DNA of 11,272 nt from an uncultured Clostridia bacterium (GTDB lineage Bacteria; Bacillota; Clostridia; Christensenellales; Aristaeellaceae). Under the pieces are notes generated by a model. That model saw only the letters and a program-made list of their open reading frames with translations. It was not told where the DNA came from and searched no databases. Numbering within the stretch: the stretch's first letter is position 1; each line of letters starts with the position of its first letter. Below are positions 1 to 6,087 of this stretch, in pieces. The stretch lies in contig CALVTV010000190.1 in NCBI GenBank assembly GCA_944363005.1, forward strand, positions 1 to 11,272, in the 5' to 3' direction. The position numbers and the translations under genes were made by a program.

Positions 1-807
1 CGGGTCGTTGGCCTGGCTGCCCCGCTGGGCGGCAAGCGCCATGCCGTCCCCGAACTCCACGGCCTTGACGGCGGGAATGCTCAAAAGCAGCTGCGCGGTC
101 ACGCTCTCCACGGAGCCGAAGAAGGGCGAACCGATGCCGGCGGGCACGCCGGTTGCCGCGCACTCGATGATGCCGCCGACGCTGTCCCCATCCCGGCGGG
201 CGGCTTCGACGGCCTCGCGCATGGGCGCTTCCTGGCCGGGATTGAGCAGCGCAAAGCGACGTTCGCGCAGGGCGCGCAGCGTTTGCGCGTCCACGAGCAC
301 AGGGTCAAGCGGCGTGTCGCAGACCCCGGCGATGGCGGCGATGTGTGCGCCGATTTCGACACCCTTGGTGGCGAGCAGCTGCCGCGCGATGCTTCCGGCA
401 AAGACGAGCGGCGCGGTGATGCGCCCGGAAAAGTGACCGCCGCCGCGAGGGTCCGCAAAGCCGCGGTATTTGACATGCCCGGCGTAATCGGCGTGACCGG
501 GGCGCATTTTGGTCTGAAGCTGCGCGTAGTCGCCAGAGCGGGTGTTTGTATTCTCAATGAGCCCGCAGAGCGGCGTGCCGGTCGCGCGCCCCTTGAACAG
601 GCCGGAGACGATGCGCACGCGGTCGGGTTCCTTGCGGCTGGTGGCGGTGGGGTCGTTGCCGGGTGCGCGACGGGCCATGTCCCGGGCAATGGCTTCTTCG
701 TCGATCGGCGTGCCTGCGGGGATGCCGTCGATCACCATGCCGATGGCCGGGCCGTGGGATTCCCCGAAGATCGAAAGCCGAAAGTGCTCTCCGAATTGTC
801 CTCTCAT
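1..807 (-). CDS. aroC: Chorismate synthase, C-terminus missing (runs off the window)
   Basis: Chorismate synthase is the FMN-dependent enzyme that converts EPSP to chorismate, the last step of the shikimate pathway. The 269 visible codons show GESHG at residues 15-19, followed by an IDGIPAG stretch, RPGHADY at 102-108, RGGGHFSGR at 121-129, DGDSVGG at 206-212 and RGSQAND at 262-268, all family signatures in the right order. Bacterial chorismate synthases are usually about 360-390 residues, so roughly the last 100 are beyond the left edge. The ATG at 807-805 is preferred because the conserved N-terminus (RGQFGEHFRLSIFGESHG) starts right there. It overlaps the TGA of aroA in an ATGA junction, which suggests translational coupling. 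It is the last visible gene of the operon. Confidence 0.97.
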   Translation of the reverse strand, partial: MRGQFGEHFRLSIFGESHGPAIGMVIDGIPAGTPIDEEAIARDMARRAPGNDPTATSRKEPDRVRIVSGLFKGRATGTPLCGLIENTNTRSGDYAQLQTKMRPGHADYAGHVKYRGFADPRGGGHFSGRITAPLVFAGSIARQLLATKGVEIGAHIAAIAGVCDTPLDPVLVDAQTLRALRERRFALLNPGQEAPMREAVEAARRDGDSVGGIIECAATGVPAGIGSPFFGSVESVTAQLLLSIPAVKAVEFGDGMALAAQRGSQANDP

Positions 808-2027
808 CGCGCAATTCCTCCCAACGAGGCGTATTCTTCCCAGAAGGCCGGGGCCGATTTCGCGACAGACTGCGCGTCGGTGATGGCGATTTCGCCGTCG
901 CTGAGCGCCGCTACCACGGCCATGGCCATGACGATGCGGTGGTCGTTGCAGCCCTCGACGCTTGCGCCGTGCAGCCGCGTCCCGCCGCGGATGACGAGCC
1001 CGTCCGCGAGCTCGCGCACATTGGCGCCGCAGGCAGTCAGCGCATGGGCGATGGCGCTGAGCCGGTCGCTCTCCTTGATGCGCAGGCGCGCCGCGCCGGT
1101 GATGCGGCTGGTGCCCTGTGCGCCTGCCATGGCGACGGCGAGCACGGGCGTGAGATCCGGCACCTGCGAGACGTCCACGTCCGCGGCGTGCAGAGCCGAG
1201 GGAAAGACGGTCAGTCCATCGGGGTGCGATTCGATGCGCGCGCCCATGGAACGCAAAATGTCCACGATGGCGCGGTCGCCTTGGGCACTGTGTTCATCCA
1301 GGCGGCGCAGGGTGATCGGGCCCGCGTGGCCGAGCGCGCCCGCAACCAGATAGAAGGCGGCATGGCTCCAGTCGCCTTCTATGGCGTATGTGCCGGGGGA
1401 AACAGGGGTCTGTCCGCCGGGAATGCGCAGCATCTGTTCGTCCTGCCAGTAGGACGCGATGTCGAAGGCCGCCTGTACGCGGCGCGTCAGTTCGACATAG
1501 GCGCGGGATTCCAGCGGCGTGGTGATGCGAATGACGCTCTCGCCGTCGAGCTGGGGCAGGGCGAGCAGCAGGCCGGTGATGAACTGGCTGCTCACGTCGC
1601 CCCGAAGCGCGAATTCGCCGCTTTGCAGCCGTCCTTCGACAGTCAGCGCATCGCCGGAGAGCGACCAGCGCACGCCACGCGGCACGAAGAGCTGTTCGTA
1701 AACGTCCAGCGGGCGCTGCATCAGCCTTCCATGCCCGATCAGGCGCACAGGACCGCGCCCGTCGAGCGCCAGCGGAATGAAGAAGCGCAGCGTCGAGCCG
1801 GATTCCCCGCAATCGAGCGTGCGCAGGGCGGGCACGGTTGAACAGCCCAGGCCCAGCGCTTTGGCGCAGGCGAGCGTCGCCTCGATATCCCTGGAGTGCT
1901 GCAAGGGGGCCAATTCCGTGGGCGCTTCGCACAGCGCCGCCATCATCACCGCGCGGTGGGAGGCGGACTTGCTTGGCATCACGTCGAGCGTGCCGCTGAG
2001 CGAAGCGGGGGAAACGGTCTTGATCAT
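804..2027 (-). CDS. aroA: 3-phosphoshikimate 1-carboxyvinyltransferase (EPSP synthase)
   Basis: This enzyme transfers the enolpyruvyl group of PEP to shikimate 3-phosphate, the sixth step of the shikimate pathway, in the cytosol. It is 407 aa, a normal length. Visible motifs are PSKSASHR at 18-25 (with the substrate-binding Lys20), GESGST at 74-79, GDVSSQF at 143-149, GDWSHAAF at 218-225, PDLTPVLA at 290-297 (catalytic Asp291), RIKESDRL at 316-323 (Glu319) and NDHRIVMA at 361-368. The loop that reads GN(S/A)GT in the best-known enzymes has Glu75 in place of Asn; from memory this form is common in Clostridia. The open frame extends upstream to 2276 inside aroB, but the ATG at 2027 has an AAAGGAGG site that overlaps the aroB stop codon and gives the expected N-terminus. 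The gap to aroB is 11 bp. Confidence 0.97.
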   Translation of the reverse strand: MIKTVSPASLSGTLDVMPSKSASHRAVMMAALCEAPTELAPLQHSRDIEATLACAKALGLGCSTVPALRTLDCGESGSTLRFFIPLALDGRGPVRLIGHGRLMQRPLDVYEQLFVPRGVRWSLSGDALTVEGRLQSGEFALRGDVSSQFITGLLLALPQLDGESVIRITTPLESRAYVELTRRVQAAFDIASYWQDEQMLRIPGGQTPVSPGTYAIEGDWSHAAFYLVAGALGHAGPITLRRLDEHSAQGDRAIVDILRSMGARIESHPDGLTVFPSALHAADVDVSQVPDLTPVLAVAMAGAQGTSRITGAARLRIKESDRLSAIAHALTACGANVRELADGLVIRGGTRLHGASVEGCNDHRIVMAMAVVAALSDGEIAITDAQSVAKSAPAFWEEYASLGGIAR

Positions 2028-2038
2028 GCGCGCCTCCT

Positions 2039-3106
2039 TTACAGCAGGTCGCGCAACTGCGCGACGGTCAGCGGAACGCCGGTGCAGGAGCCGATGTCCG
2101 TGAGCAACACGGTGCGCACGCTGGCTCCCACGGCCTTTTTGTCCAAGGCCATCGTTGCGGCCAGTGCGTCGGGCGAAAGGCCATCGGGCCGCTCGGTCAT
2201 CAGGCCGTATGCCTGCAAAAGCCGCTTGATGCGTTCGCTGCAACCTGCGGGCGTCACGCCCAGGCGCTCGCCCCAACGCGCGGCAGCAACCATGCCGATG
2301 CTCACGGCCTCGCCGTGCAGCAGCGTGCCGTATCCCATGGCGTTTTCAAGCGCATGGGCGAGCGTGTGGCCGAAGTTCAGCTGCATGCGCACGCCGTGGT
2401 CGAGCGGATCCGCCTGCACGTACTGCGCCTTGATTTCGCAGCAGCGGGCGATGACTTCGTCAAGAACCGGCTGGAGCGCTTCCCGCGAGCCAAGCGATTC
2501 AAGACGTTCAAACAGCGCCCGGTCGGCGATGCAGCCGTATTTGATGACCTCGCCCAGCCCGGCACCGACCTGACGCGCGTCGAGCGTCTTCAGCGTGTCG
2601 CAGTCGATGAGCACCAGTTCGCGTTGATACAACGCGCCCAGCAGGTTTTTTCCCCGTGGGTGATTGACGGCGACCTTGCCGCCTACGGAGGAATCCACCT
2701 GGGCAAGCAGCGTGGTGGGCACCTGAATCAGATGGACGCCGCGCAGATACGTACAGGCGGCATAGCCCGCGATGTCACCCACGACACCGCCGCCCAGCGC
2801 GACCACGAGGTCGGCGCGGGTCAGGTGCGCGTCGAGGAAGGCATCGTACAGGCGCAGCAGCTGTTCGGGACACTTGGTCGTCTCACCCGCGGGCAGCGCA
2901 AACAGGCTGGTGGTGACACCCGCCCCAGAAAGCGCGGCGAGCATCGTCTCCCCGTAGAGCGGGGCGGTGTTCTCGTCCGCGACGACGACGGCGCGACGCC
3001 CGTTGTAAGGGGCGAGCAGCGGCGCGCAGGTTTTGAGCAGGCCGTGGCCGATGTGAATGTCGTATGGCGTGGGCTGACTGGGCACTTGGACGGTGACGGT
3101 GGGCAT
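2039..3106 (-). CDS. aroB: 3-dehydroquinate synthase
   Basis: AroB converts DAHP to 3-dehydroquinate using NAD and a divalent metal, the second step of the shikimate pathway. It is 355 aa, full length. The NAD-binding region reads ALGGGVVGDIAGY at 103-115, followed by PTTLLAQVDSSVGGK at 130-144 and NHPRGKNL at 148-155. The metal ligands expected for the family are present: Glu186 in GLGEVIKYG, His247 in NFGHT and His264 in LHGEAVSIGM. The ATG at 3106 has an AGGAGG site about 8 nt upstream. It lies 18 bp after the prephenate dehydrogenase gene and 11 bp before aroA, inside one co-directional run of five genes. Confidence 0.98.
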   Translation of the reverse strand: MPTVTVQVPSQPTPYDIHIGHGLLKTCAPLLAPYNGRRAVVVADENTAPLYGETMLAALSGAGVTTSLFALPAGETTKCPEQLLRLYDAFLDAHLTRADLVVALGGGVVGDIAGYAACTYLRGVHLIQVPTTLLAQVDSSVGGKVAVNHPRGKNLLGALYQRELVLIDCDTLKTLDARQVGAGLGEVIKYGCIADRALFERLESLGSREALQPVLDEVIARCCEIKAQYVQADPLDHGVRMQLNFGHTLAHALENAMGYGTLLHGEAVSIGMVAAARWGERLGVTPAGCSERIKRLLQAYGLMTERPDGLSPDALAATMALDKKAVGASVRTVLLTDIGSCTGVPLTVAQLRDLL

Positions 3107-3124
3107 GGCGAAACCTCCTGTCTT

Positions 3125-4003
3125 TCAGGTGAAGAGCGGCGTCTTGGAGGGCGCCGGGCTGCGCAGTTTGTCAAACGCTTTTTTGCGGTCGCTGGAGACG
3201 GTCAGCCGCTCCAGCAGCGCTTGCCGGTCGTCCGCGCGCAGCAGCGCGCTGTATTCCTGCAGCTTGCCGGTCAACTCGTCCGTCAGCGCGGCAAGCGTTT
3301 CCCGGTTCGCCCAGAATAACTCGCACCAGAGGTTCGGATCGAGCGCAGCGACGCGCGTGGCGCCGCGGAAGGAATTGCCCTCGAAGCCGTAGCTGTCAAA
3401 GAGCAGGTGCTGGTCGCACAGCGCCAGCGCCATCACGTGCATGAGCTGGCTGGTGTAGGCGATGCGCTCGTCGTGCGCCTCCGGCGTGGTGTGCACGATG
3501 TCGCTACACCCCATGGCCGTGACCAGTTGCTCCATCAGGTGAACGCTTTCGGGCGGCGTCGTCTCGTCCGGGGTCAGGATGTAGTGGCTGCCGCGGAACA
3601 GGTCGGCGCTGGCGTTGAGGAAGCCGCCGCGTTCGCGCCCGGCCATCGGGTGCCCGCCCAGATAGGTGAAGGACCGGTCCTTGACGGCGAGCACGGCTTC
3701 ATGCAGCGGCCGCTTGACGCCGCAGACGTCGGTCAGCAGCGCGCCCGGCGCGATGCGATGGGCCTGTTCGCGCACGAAGTCCGCTGCGGCCTGCGGGTGC
3801 AGGCAGAGCACGACGACCTCCATCTCCTCGATGGGCGCGTCGGCGGCATCCTTCCAGCAGGCGCGCACAGCGCCGCGCGAGAGCGCCTCAAATCGCGTCA
3901 CGTCGTCGCAATCGACGGCGTAGAGCTCCAGTTCCGGATTAGCGCACAGGGCGAGCGCCATGCTGCCGCCGATGAGCCCCAGGCCGACAAACATCATCTT
4001 CAT
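3125..4003 (-). CDS. tyrA: Prephenate dehydrogenase (tyrosine branch)
   Basis: This enzyme oxidatively decarboxylates prephenate to 4-hydroxyphenylpyruvate with NAD(P), the committing step to tyrosine. It is 292 aa. The Rossmann dinucleotide site is GLGLIGGS at 7-14, with Asp31 at the end of the second strand, which favours NAD over NADP by general Rossmann logic. Then come DVCGVK at 92-97, GGHPMAGRE at 116-124 with the family histidine, HDERIAYTSQLMH at 177-189 and FRGATRVA at 212-219. There is no room for a C-terminal ACT domain, unlike the roughly 370-residue Bacillus-type enzymes, so feedback by tyrosine through ACT is not expected. The ATG at 4003 follows an AAGGAGG site. Arogenate dehydrogenase activity cannot be excluded from sequence alone. 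Confidence 0.94.
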   Translation of the reverse strand: MKMMFVGLGLIGGSMALALCANPELELYAVDCDDVTRFEALSRGAVRACWKDAADAPIEEMEVVVLCLHPQAAADFVREQAHRIAPGALLTDVCGVKRPLHEAVLAVKDRSFTYLGGHPMAGRERGGFLNASADLFRGSHYILTPDETTPPESVHLMEQLVTAMGCSDIVHTTPEAHDERIAYTSQLMHVMALALCDQHLLFDSYGFEGNSFRGATRVAALDPNLWCELFWANRETLAALTDELTGKLQEYSALLRADDRQALLERLTVSSDRKKAFDKLRSPAPSKTPLFT

Positions 4004-4036
4004 CGCGTTTCCTCCTTATGGTGTGCGGCTGCGGCA

Positions 4037-5050
4037 TCAGAGCGAACGCTCGACGATCGGCGCAAGCGCGCTGATCTTGCCAACCAGCTGCGCGAACTCC
4101 GGCGGGGTCAGGCTCTGCGCACCGTCGCACAGCGCGCGCGGCGGGTTGTTGTGCACTTCAATGATGAGGCCGTCCGCGCCCGCGGCGATCGCCGCCAGCG
4201 ACATGCGCTCCACCATCCAGTTCAAACCGGTCGCATGGCTCGGATCCACGATCACCGGCAGGTGCGAAAGCCGCTTGACCGCCTGCACGGCGGAGAGGTC
4301 GAGCGTGTTGCGGGTGTACGTCTCAAAGGTGCGGATGCCGCGCTCGCAGAGGATGACATTCGGGTTGCCAGCGGCCATGATGTATTCTGCGCTCATCAGC
4401 CATTCGTAGACCGTCGCGGAGAGGCCGCGCTTGAGCAACACGGGCTTGCGGGTCTGCCCCAGTTCGGTGAGCAGGTCAAAGTTCTGCATGTTGCGCGCGC
4501 CGACCTGAATGACATCCACCCGCCGGTCGAATTCCTCCACCAGCTTCGGGCTCATGATCTCCGTGCAGATGGGCATGCCCGTGAGCGCCTTGGCCTGTTC
4601 CAGCAGCGCCAGGCCTTCGAGCTTGAGGCCCTGGAAGGCATAGGGCGAGGTGCGCGGCTTGTACGCGCCGCCGCGCAGAATCGACGCGCCGCCTGCGCGC
4701 ACTTTGAGCGCGGTATCGGTGATTTGATCGTAATTCTCTACCGAGCACGGACCGGCGAACAGCGCCAGCTTGCGGCCGCCAACCGGCACGCCGCCGCAGT
4801 CGATCACGCTGTCGGTGGGATGGAACTTGCGGTTCGCCTTTTTGAACGGTTCGGAAACGGGCATCACGCGCTCGACGCCGGGCTGAATGAGGAAATCGTG
4901 CGGGTCAAGGCTGGCGACGTCGCCCAGCACGCCGAGCACCGTGCAATCGACGCCGGCGTTGCGCTGCACCTGCATGCCGTGGGCTTCCAGAGACTGGCAA
5001 AGGGAGTGAATCTGTTCTTCGGTGGCCTTGGGCTTCATGATGATGATCAT
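4037..5050 (-). CDS. aroF: DAHP synthase, type I beta, with N-terminal regulatory domain
   Basis: This enzyme condenses PEP with erythrose 4-phosphate to DAHP, the entry step of the shikimate pathway. It is 337 aa. Residues 1 to about 70 match the small ferredoxin-like (ACT-like) domain found on Thermotoga-type DAHP synthases, which serves feedback inhibition by aromatic amino acids there. The barrel follows, with AGPCSVE at 99-105 (metal ligand Cys102), ILRGGAYKPRTSPY at 124-137, DPSHATG at 269-275 (His272), EVH at 298-300 (Glu298) and DGAQSL at 309-314 (Asp309). The ATG at 5050 is preceded by an AAGGA site about 10 nt away; a second in-frame ATG lies four codons in. First structural gene of the operon, placed behind the attenuator-like leader, so both transcription and activity are probably controlled by end products. 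The symbol follows Clostridia usage. Confidence 0.96.
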   Translation of the reverse strand: MIIIMKPKATEEQIHSLCQSLEAHGMQVQRNAGVDCTVLGVLGDVASLDPHDFLIQPGVERVMPVSEPFKKANRKFHPTDSVIDCGGVPVGGRKLALFAGPCSVENYDQITDTALKVRAGGASILRGGAYKPRTSPYAFQGLKLEGLALLEQAKALTGMPICTEIMSPKLVEEFDRRVDVIQVGARNMQNFDLLTELGQTRKPVLLKRGLSATVYEWLMSAEYIMAAGNPNVILCERGIRTFETYTRNTLDLSAVQAVKRLSHLPVIVDPSHATGLNWMVERMSLAAIAAGADGLIIEVHNNPPRALCDGAQSLTPPEFAQLVGKISALAPIVERSL

Positions 5051-5130
5051 GGGAGATTTCCTTCTTTCTCAATCATAATTTGTTGTGGAAATGACCGCAA
5101 CGCCGGTGCCTGTGGCAGAAGCAAGTATAG

Positions 5131-5162
5131 AAAAAGGCCCCTGCCTGTGTGTGGCAGGAGCC
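5131..5162 (-). terminator. Intrinsic terminator in the aromatic operon leader (attenuator)
   Basis: On the minus strand, GGCTCCTGCC (5162-5153) pairs with GGCAGGGGCC (5145-5136) over ten consecutive positions, one of them a G-U pair, around the 7-nt loop ACACACA, and is followed at once by TTTTT (5135-5131). This is a textbook Rho-independent terminator. It lies 45 nt after the stop codon of the leader peptide and 80 nt before the DAHP synthase start, in the same direction as the operon, so it must be bypassed for the aro genes to be expressed. Confidence 0.92.
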
Positions 5163-5200
5163 TGACGATACGAGTCAGCCAAAATGGGAGCAAGCCCCAT
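5157..5200 (-). promoter_or_regulatory. Competing antiterminator and pause-type hairpins of the leader RNA
   Basis: Three alternative pairings are visible on the minus strand. GGGGCTTG (5198-5191) can pair with CAGGCTCC (5164-5157) over 8 positions, two of them G-U, using six bases of the terminator's 5' arm, so it could act as an antiterminator. ATGGGG (5200-5195) can pair with TCCCAT (5189-5184) around a 5-nt loop and would block that antiterminator. CTGAC (5178-5174) can pair with GTCAG (5166-5162). These are read by eye and no energies were calculated. Which structure forms in which state is inference. Confidence 0.55.
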
Positions 5201-5207
5201 GTACATC

Positions 5208-5282
5208 TCATGCGCGCACGACAGCAAAACCATGACTAAAATAGCCATAGCTGCTAAATCGCACGAAAGAGAAGCTGTACAT
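5208..5282 (-). CDS. Phe/Tyr-rich leader peptide of the aromatic operon (24 aa)
   Basis: A short ORF starts at ATG 5282-5280 and ends at TGA 5210-5208. It has a GGAGG ribosome binding site (5295-5291) with 8-nt spacing, which is ideal. Of 24 residues, 5 are Phe (positions 4, 6, 9, 15, 19) and 3 are Tyr (2, 12, 14); none is Trp. It begins about 25 nt after the predicted transcription start and precedes an intrinsic terminator and the DAHP synthase gene. The arrangement matches ribosome-mediated attenuation as known for the E. coli pheA leader: scarce charged tRNA-Phe or tRNA-Tyr would stall the ribosome and favour read-through. The peptide probably has no function beyond being translated. It was identified by its layout and composition, not by similarity. 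Confidence 0.88.
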   Translation of the reverse strand: MYSFSFVRFSSYGYFSHGFAVVRA

Positions 5283-5312
5283 GTTGCCAACCTCCACAAA
5301 AGGATTGAAGTC

Positions 5313-5341
5313 AGTATACCACGCCCGGAAGCAAAACGCAA
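5313..5341 (-). promoter_or_regulatory. Promoter of the aromatic operon, extended -10
   Basis: On the minus strand the -10 is TATACT (5318-5313), preceded by TGG to give an extended -10 (TGnTATACT). The -35 candidate TTGCGT (5341-5336) is 17 bp away, the optimal spacing. Transcription would start near 5306, about 25 nt before the leader peptide ATG. The -35 matches consensus at only three of six positions, so the extended -10 probably carries the promoter. Confidence 0.8.
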
Positions 5342-5355
5342 GGGGCAATGGTGAA

Positions 5356-5395
5356 TTTTTATTCAATCGGATGGAAACGGGCGATTGAATAAAAA
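5356..5395. repeat. Perfect 14-bp inverted repeat between ktrA and the aromatic operon promoter
   Basis: TTTTTATTCAATCG (5356-5369) and CGATTGAATAAAAA (5382-5395) are perfect inverted copies separated by 12 bp. The repeat starts 20 bp after the ktrA stop codon and ends 15 bp before the aromatic operon -35 box. It is AT-rich in a GC-rich background. On both strands the T run is at the 5' side and the A run at the 3' side, opposite to an intrinsic terminator. It may be an mRNA 3'-end hairpin for ktrA or an operator upstream of the aro promoter. Confidence 0.7.
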
Positions 5396-5414
5396 GGGAG
5401 CGCGGCGGTCTTTG

Positions 5415-6065
5415 TCAGATCTTGCGAAGGAGCTTCTTGGCGTCCTCTTTGGAAGCCAGGGCGAGGACGTGTTCGTCGCCCTTGAACAGATAGTCCGCAC
5501 CGGGCATCGGATGCAGCTCGTCACCGCGCTTGATGGCCAGGATATTGATGTGATACTTGTTGCGCACGTCGAGCTCGCGCACGGTGTGTCCCGGCCAATG
5601 TGCCATCGGGGGAATCTCATAGATGGAGTATTCATCCGTCAGCTCGATGTAGTTGAAGACGTGCTCGGCGCTCAGACGCACGGCAATGCGTTCAGCGCTG
5701 TCGCGTTCCGGATAGACCACCTCGTCCGCGCCGTTGCGCAGCAGCAACTTGGCATGGATATCCCGGTTGGCCTTGGCGATGACGCGGCGCGCGCCCAGGT
5801 CCTTGAGCATGACGGTGATCAGCAGGCTGCTTTGAAAATCCGTGCCGATGCAGACAAAGCAAAGATCGAAGTTCTGCACGCCCAGCGTGCGCAGCACGCT
5901 TTCATCGGTACAGTCTGCAATTTGCGCGCTGGTGACTTCGCTGGCCAACGCGGTGACGGCGGCTTCGTCGCGGTCGACGATCATCACTTCGTTGTTCAGG
6001 CTCATGAATTTCTGGCAGAGGTGGCGGCCGAAACGGCCCAGGCCAATGACGAGAATGGATTTCAT
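5415..6065 (-). CDS. ktrA: Potassium uptake system gating subunit KtrA (RCK domain protein)
   Basis: This is the cytosolic regulatory ring subunit of a Ktr/Trk potassium transporter. It is 216 aa, the usual length for a single RCK unit. The RCK_N Rossmann domain shows GLGRFGRHL at 8-16 with acidic Asp31 at the end of the second strand (IVDRD), typical of nucleotide-binding RCK domains. An RCK_C domain follows from about residue 136 to the end; in related proteins this half binds cyclic di-AMP, but that cannot be read here. The ATG at 6065 has an AAAGGAG site 7 nt upstream. It follows ktrB by 22 bp in one operon. No canonical terminator is visible after it. Confidence 0.93.
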   Translation of the reverse strand: MKSILVIGLGRFGRHLCQKFMSLNNEVMIVDRDEAAVTALASEVTSAQIADCTDESVLRTLGVQNFDLCFVCIGTDFQSSLLITVMLKDLGARRVIAKANRDIHAKLLLRNGADEVVYPERDSAERIAVRLSAEHVFNYIELTDEYSIYEIPPMAHWPGHTVRELDVRNKYHINILAIKRGDELHPMPGADYLFKGDEHVLALASKEDAKKLLRKI

Positions 6066-6087
6066 GGAAAGGCTCCTTTCTTGTGTG

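Noticed and set aside
235..1780. Glu in place of Asn in the GN(S/A)GT loop of EPSP synthase as a novelty
   Set aside because: I recall GESGSTLRF as a common form in Clostridia, so it is a lineage trait and not a new variant.
283..3319. Several long plus-strand open frames over aroC, aroA and aroB
   Set aside because: All are opposite genes with clear catalytic motifs, have no ribosome binding sites of their own, and show shadow-type composition.
3407..5239. 610-codon open frame on the plus strand across tyrA and aroF
   Set aside because: It lies opposite two well-identified enzymes, is rich in Arg, Ala, His and Gln with no family motif, and is the usual antisense by-product of GC-rich codon use.
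5051..5306. T-box riboswitch upstream of aroF
   Set aside because: A T-box is the usual Firmicute solution, so I looked for the conserved T-box sequence and specifier loop; neither is present, while a translated leader is.
5069..5341. 90-codon minus-strand frame with a hydrophobic stretch in the aromatic operon leader
   Set aside because: Its start codon lies upstream of the predicted transcription start and has no ribosome binding site, and the frame runs through the terminator. The 24-codon Phe/Tyr-rich ORF in another frame explains the region better.
5356..5395. Bidirectional terminator between ktrA and the aromatic operon
   Set aside because: The hairpin begins with T and ends with A on both strands, so neither transcript would have a U tail after the stem.
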